From positions 96,940 to 141,806 of the forward strand of contig QKXI01000011.1 in the NCBI GenBank assembly GCA_003367665.1: a stretch of DNA of 44,867 bases, in the 5' to 3' direction. Shown piece after piece: positions 42,056 to 44,867 of this stretch; the stretch's first letter is position 1; the number at the start of each line of letters is the position of its first letter. The position numbers were made by a program, and so were the translations under genes. The stretch comes from Leifsonia sp. ku-ls. Lineage in GTDB: Bacteria; Actinomycetota; Actinomycetes; Actinomycetales; Microbacteriaceae. The notes under the pieces were generated by a model. The model ran no database searches. It was given only the letters and a program-made list of their open reading frames with translations, and was not told where the DNA came from.

Positions 42056-42801
42056 GCCGCCGCCAGGGTCTGGATCAGTTTGGAAGCGGCCGCGCGCGAG
42101 AGGGCGCGCAGTGCGGCGAGGTCGATCGCCCCGTTGGCCGCTCGGTAGGGGCCGGGCTGCTGAGCAACCAGTCGCGAGAGGTACCGGAGCTGGTTGGGGG
42201 TCGCCGGCTCGTCGGCTCGGTCCGCACGGGTCTTCGTCTCACGGGTCTGGTTTGCGCTGGGCGCCGCGACCTGAGAGGTGCCCGGGATCCGGACGGGGAC
42301 GTCGCCCCAGGCCTCTACGGTCGACTGCGGTCGCGCGGCGAGCTCCGCCTCGAGCTTCTTCCGGTGCTGGGCCGCGTCCCAAGCGCTCTGCTCGGCGGCC
42401 GCCATTCGCTGCCGCTCCTGTCGCGCCGGCACGGACCGAAGCGCCTCCAGCTCGGCGCGGGCGGCGGTGATCTTCTGCTCGAGCTGCGCCCGCTCTTCCA
42501 GCGCGATGCGGACGCCAACGGTGTAGAGAGTCAGGCCGGCGTTGGTGAGACGGCCAAGCGCGAACGGCGCGCGAACCGTGGCCAGTTCGCCGCCGCCGAA
42601 CTCCGCCGGGGCGGGGTGGATGGGAAGGCGCTCTTCTCCGTCGAGTAGCTCAACGCTCTCGTCGACATTCGCCCGGTGCCAGTGCCAATCTGCAGCGGCC
42701 CGGATCCGGTCGAGCTCGAGGTAGAGGTCCGCGAACGTCTCGCGGGTGTCGTCGATGCCGGCGCTGATGATCTCTGCCGGGGTGTAACGGTGGTAGTTCA
42801 C
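42052..42801 (-). CDS. Hypothetical coiled-coil protein with SAP-like C-terminus
   Basis: This 249-aa protein starts at GTG 42801 with GAGGAGAG upstream. The middle is a coiled coil (RIALEERAQLEQKITAARAELEAL and RMAAAEQSAWDAAQHRKKLEAELAAR). The C-terminus (ATPNQLRYLSRLVAQ, then LTRAAASKLIQTL-type helices) recalls small plasmid proteins that begin 'TPKQ..YL..L'. No firm family. It is directly downstream of element copy 6, with the element ending 12 bp before the start codon, and is coupled to the zinc-ribbon gene. Confidence 0.6.
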   Translation of the reverse strand: MNYHRYTPAEIISAGIDDTRETFADLYLELDRIRAAADWHWHRANVDESVELLDGEERLPIHPAPAEFGGGELATVRAPFALGRLTNAGLTLYTVGVRIALEERAQLEQKITAARAELEALRSVPARQERQRMAAAEQSAWDAAQHRKKLEAELAARPQSTVEAWGDVPVRIPGTSQVAAPSANQTRETKTRADRADEPATPNQLRYLSRLVAQQPGPYRAANGAIDLAALRALSRAAASKLIQTLAAA

Positions 42802-42813
42802 GGATCTCTCCTC

Positions 42814-42849
42814 TCACCTCTAGATGGGCTTGGTCGCGCAGTCGGTCAC
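42814..42849 (-). promoter_or_regulatory. CATCTAGAGGTGA element, copy 6
   Basis: On the minus strand GTGACCGACTGCGCG, eight bases, CATCTAGAGGTGA. It overlaps the stop codon of the peptide gene 42846-42932 and lies only 12 bp before GTG 42801. If the TAGAGG part is a -10, the leader would be about ten bases and would just contain the ribosome site. That constrains the element to be promoter-like. Confidence 0.65.
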
Positions 42850-42932
42850 TGGCAGCTGTCGCACTGCAGCAGATCCATCGGGTCCATTGGGACCTCGTAA
42901 CCGTTGATGGTCTCGGTGGCGTTGGTGTCCAT
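42846..42932 (-). CDS. 28-aa peptide with conserved [13 protein letters not shown]-terminus (paralog 2)
   Basis: ATG 42932 is preceded by AGGAGG nine bases upstream. The peptide ends [19 protein letters not shown], matching the end of the peptide at 25112-25237, while the N-terminal nine residues differ. Between the two genes the last 18 codons differ at six synonymous sites and two replacement sites, strong evidence for selection on the protein. The upstream leader is a 54-bp block shared with the ArdC gene leader. Its stop overlaps element copy 6. Function unknown. Confidence 0.8.
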   Translation of the reverse strand: MDTNATETINGYEVPMDPMDLLQCDSCQ

Positions 42933-42950
42933 GTCGTCATTCCTCCTCAT

Positions 42951-43112
42951 GTTCTTTTGCCGTGAAGGCACGTAGTGCCGTTCAGGGAGAGCGCCTGGAG
43001 CGCAAGAGGTCGTGGAATACCGGACTGAGCGCAGCGAGGGAGGATATGCCGCGAAAGCCTCTTGCGCGCAGGGTGCCGACCGTAGAATGCCGCAGGCTTC
43101 ACGGCAAAGAAC
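42951..43112. repeat. Nested inverted repeats
   Basis: GTTCTTTTGCCGTGAAGGC (42951-42969) and GCTTCACGGCAAAGAAC (43096-43112) are inverted copies differing by two single-base gaps. Inside, GCGCAAGAGG (43000-43009) and CCTCTTGCGC (43058-43067) are perfect inverted copies, and GGCAC/GTGCC form a small hairpin at 42967-42979. It could be a cruciform, a MITE-like remnant or an RNA structure. Confidence 0.5.
42959..43012 (-). repeat. 54-bp leader repeat, copy A (before peptide gene)
   Basis: This block matches 44668-44721 at 49 of 54 positions, including a fully identical 33-bp core. Both copies precede a leftward gene (the peptide at 42932, ArdC at 44638) and contain the GGCAC/GTGCC hairpin. It is probably a shared promoter or leader. 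Confidence 0.65.
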
Positions 43113-43288
43113 TGGGCCGAAGGCCAGAGCAGGCGAGCGGAGCGAGCGCCCTTGCCGTCGTCTTGTCGACGGCGCCGGGTGCGGAGCGCCCGGCCCGGGG
43201 TTGGGTGCGCGAGGGAGGGCCGGCGGCCCTATCCCTCGCGGCCGGCCCGGGAGGCCGGCCCCGCCATGCAGTGGCCGGCCTGCCCTGG
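43113..43288. other. GC-rich non-coding stretch with hairpins
   Basis: No gene is visible. Inverted repeats GCGAGGGA/TCCCTCGC (43209-43216, 43232-43239) and GGCCGGCC twice (43240-43247, 43253-43260) follow the stop of the leftward gene at 43289. They probably act as terminators for the ArdC operon. Together with 42951-43112 this makes about 340 bp without a gene. Confidence 0.45.
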
Positions 43289-43492
43289 TTAGCTTGGCCG
43301 GTTGGGGTTGTAGGTGTCCGGGTCGGCATCGCCGGGGTGCTGCCGTCCGGTCGCGGCGACGATGTCGGCGATGCTCTCCAGGTAGTCGGCGGCGCTGTCC
43401 CATTCGGGGTTGGTGCCGAGCATCTCCGCGATCCGCGTGATGGCGAGCTCGTCGCTGATCGTGGGGCGGTCGGTGGTGGGGGTGGTGGCCAT
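43289..43492 (-). CDS. Small acidic hypothetical protein
   Basis: This 67-aa acidic protein starts at ATG 43492 with GAAGGA upstream, 22 bp after the gene at 43515. It is helical with no Cys; no family is recognised. It is the last gene of the ArdC operon. Small acidic proteins near ArdC can be DNA mimics, but nothing here shows that. Confidence 0.6.
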   Translation of the reverse strand: MATTPTTDRPTISDELAITRIAEMLGTNPEWDSAADYLESIADIVAATGRQHPGDADPDTYNPNRPS

Positions 43493-43514
43493 CTCGTTGT
43501 TCCTTCTCTCTGGG

Positions 43515-43772
43515 TCAGTTGGTGCGGCGGGTGGCTTTGTCGTATTCGTCTCCGAGCCCGACGGCTCGGATGCAGCGGACGCACACCGACTCCAGCGACC
43601 AGGGCCGCGTGAGCGTTGCCGCGGTGAGGCGGACGGTCAGCTCGGGGTCGATCACTTGGATATGCGCCCAGTTGTTGGGCTTCGGGATGCGCCCGCAGAG
43701 GGTCTTCGATCCGTCGTAGCTGAGGTGGGGGTGTCCGTCTCCCTTCCGGATGGCGACGATCTCGGCGGTCAT
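43515..43772 (-). CDS. Hypothetical protein with Cys motif
   Basis: This 85-aa protein starts at ATG 43772, overlapping the ArdC stop as ATGA; upstream in-frame residues are Arg-rich and non-coding in character. It contains HLSYDGSKTLCGR and ESVCVRCIRAVG, so one CxxC plus Cys and His could bind zinc. This pattern occurs in small actinobacterial plasmid proteins of unknown role. Co-translated with ArdC. Confidence 0.6.
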   Translation of the reverse strand: MTAEIVAIRKGDGHPHLSYDGSKTLCGRIPKPNNWAHIQVIDPELTVRLTAATLTRPWSLESVCVRCIRAVGLGDEYDKATRRTN

Positions 43773-44638
43773 GCCGCCTCCTGAATTTCGTCGGGGGTGA
43801 AGACGTCGGCGATCGTGTGCGCGGCCGCCAGGACGCGGGCGGCGGTCGCGCGGACGACGTCCGCTTTCCCGTCGGCCCATCCAGCGATGTAGCCGACGCT
43901 GTAGGCGCTGGTGTCGAATCCGAGCATCCCGGCAACGACGTAGGCGACGGACTCGGCTTCGGTCTCCATGCGGCCGCGGTGCGCGCGGTACTCGTCGACG
44001 TCGTCGACGTGTCCGAGAGTGATGTGCGCGGCCTCGTGAATGAGGGTCTTGGCGGCCTGCTCGGGCGCAAGCTCATCGTGCGGGACGACGGTGTTCTGCT
44101 CCGGGTCGGCGTAGCCGTTCGGGCCGTTCAGGTGTTCGGTGGTGACGGTCCACCCGATGGCCTCCAGGTGCGCGGTGAGAGGGACGAGTACGCCGTGGTC
44201 GTCGGTGCCGGTGAGCTGCGCGACGGGGTTGAGGATTTCTGCGCCGTCGATCGGGTCGGTCTGGTCGATGTCGAACACGGACAGAACGGGGAATCGGGTG
44301 AGACGCTTCTCCACCTCGTCGCCGGTCTCGGGGTCTTCCTCGGTGATCTTCTTGGTCGAGTACCCGAAAATCTTGATCGCCTTCTCGCCGCGTCGGACCT
44401 GGCGACCCTTCGCCTGCCACTGACGGAATCCCGCGACCGCGGATGCGTCGGGACGCTGGGAGAGGATCAACAGGAGGTTGTTCAGGCTGTAGGCGTGGAA
44501 GGACCGGGTGAAGTCCAGGAACTTGCGCCACTGGTCGCTGTCGGTGAGCTGCTGCACCTGGTCGGCGATCGAGGCGTGAAGGGCCTCTGCCTGTGCCTTG
44601 CGCTCTTCCGGAGTCCGGCGGGTGACCTGCTTGCCCAT
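43769..44638 (-). CDS. ardC: ArdC-like antirestriction protein with metallopeptidase domain
   Basis: This 289-aa protein starts at ATG 44638 with GAGAGGA upstream. The N-terminal ArdC ssDNA-binding-like domain contains FHAYSLNNLLLILSQRPDAS and FRQWQAKGRQVRRGEKAIKI, both typical of the family. The C-terminal ImmA/IrrE-like domain has HEAAH at 201-205 and a METEAESVAYVVAG ligand helix. ArdC proteins protect incoming plasmid strands from restriction in the recipient. It heads an operon with two small genes and has the 54-bp leader repeat upstream. Confidence 0.9.
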   Translation of the reverse strand: MGKQVTRRTPEERKAQAEALHASIADQVQQLTDSDQWRKFLDFTRSFHAYSLNNLLLILSQRPDASAVAGFRQWQAKGRQVRRGEKAIKIFGYSTKKITEEDPETGDEVEKRLTRFPVLSVFDIDQTDPIDGAEILNPVAQLTGTDDHGVLVPLTAHLEAIGWTVTTEHLNGPNGYADPEQNTVVPHDELAPEQAAKTLIHEAAHITLGHVDDVDEYRAHRGRMETEAESVAYVVAGMLGFDTSAYSVGYIAGWADGKADVVRATAARVLAAAHTIADVFTPDEIQEAA

Positions 44639-44667
44639 GATCGTGGTTTCCTCTCCCTCGTTGTTTT

Positions 44668-44721
44668 GGCGTGAAGGCACGTAGTGCCGTTCAGGGAGAG
44701 CGGCCGGAGTGCAAGAGGACG
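44668..44721 (-). repeat. 54-bp leader repeat, copy B (before ArdC)
   Basis: This copy is 49/54 identical to 42959-43012, with the same GGCAC/GTGCC hairpin, and ends about 30 bp upstream of the ArdC start codon. Its left neighbour on the plus strand, GTTTTGG, differs from copy A, so the inverted-repeat arm of copy A is not shared. Confidence 0.65.
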
Positions 44722-44736
44722 ACGCTTCTATATCTG

Positions 44737-44867
44737 TCAAGTCGTCAGCACTGGCTGGTGGAGCGCGTTGAGTGATCGATAAACGCTTCGGGCGAGGTAG
44801 CGTTTCAGTGCCCGTCGGATCTCGCGTCGGCTGCGTCCTTCCTGGAGCCTGTTTTCGACGTAGGCGC
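44737..44867 (-). CDS. C-terminal end of an IS110-like transposase (cut by window edge)
   Basis: The last 42 codons of a leftward gene enter from the right edge and stop at 44737. The end (AYVENRLQEGRSRREIRRAL, KRYLARSVYRSLN) resembles the C-terminal tail of IS110/IS116-type transposases (YVxRRxxEGKSKREAIRCLKRYxARxVYR), recalled from memory. The rest of the gene lies outside the window. It marks an insertion sequence at this border. Confidence 0.55.
   Translation of the reverse strand, partial: AYVENRLQEGRSRREIRRALKRYLARSVYRSLNALHQPVLTT

Noticed and set aside
42933-43403. Upstream extension of the second peptide frame
   Set aside because: It crosses the repeats and hairpins, has no ribosome site, and the strong AGGAGG site points to ATG 42932.

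Overview
The window is high-GC DNA with many GTG and TTG starts, ATGA/GTGA gene overlaps and frequent leaderless or short-leader starts. Its families (DUF2637, SCO6880-type VirB4 halves, DUF4913, an LAxTG-anchored surface protein, cell-wall-binding repeat 2) belong to Actinomycetota, most likely Micrococcales/Microbacteriaceae. The gene content is that of a conjugative plasmid or a plasmid-like integrative element. There are no rRNA, tRNA or housekeeping genes other than an element-borne ssb, and no integrase, partition genes or CRISPR array are visible.

Layout. (1) 1-1155: a putative winged-helix Rep protein running off the left edge, followed by about 600 bp of palindrome-bearing non-coding DNA. 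(2) 1750-6807: a small RHH-like gene, then a leftward XRE regulator / ImmA-type metallopeptidase / membrane protein (interrupted by an in-frame TGA) / alpha-beta hydrolase operon, with two rightward unknown genes diverging from it. (3) 7021-19502: a surface adhesin, two PilT/GspE-like ATPases, a GspF platform protein, a prepilin peptidase, a major pilin and several pilin-like or adhesin proteins, one fused to an RCC1 beta-propeller. This is a complete-looking actinobacterial type IV pilus locus. (4) 19615-23863: two more exported proteins and a small RHH-like gene with its own operator. (5) 23842-25237: a leftward operon with a 41-residue peptide, a membrane protein and ssb. (6) 25405-37204: a rightward transfer operon with a DUF2637 protein, an ECF-like sigma factor, an M15 peptidase, a lipoprotein, VirB2/VirB6-like proteins, a split VirB4 and a VirD4 coupling protein. 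(7) 37279-44638: a MobF relaxase-helicase, small zinc-binding and unknown genes, a second small peptide, and ArdC antirestriction. (8) The right edge carries the end of an IS110-like transposase.

The most striking hidden structure is a six-copy element, GAsTGCGCG-N8-CATCTAGAGGTGA, with an invariant 8-nt spacer. It always lies just upstream of, and in the same orientation as, an operon: the surface adhesin, the pilus operon, the ssb operon, the sigma factor/T4SS operon and two accessory operons. Because the sigma-factor gene lies inside one of these operons, I infer an element-encoded regulon that co-ordinates pilus, transfer and establishment genes. A second novelty is a pair of tiny paralogous peptides (41 and 28 aa) that share the C-terminus [18 protein letters not shown]. 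Their codon differences are mostly synonymous, so they are real genes under selection.

Functions of the pilus and T4SS proteins rest on recognisable motifs. Regulatory roles, the oriT and the origin are inferences from sequence only.
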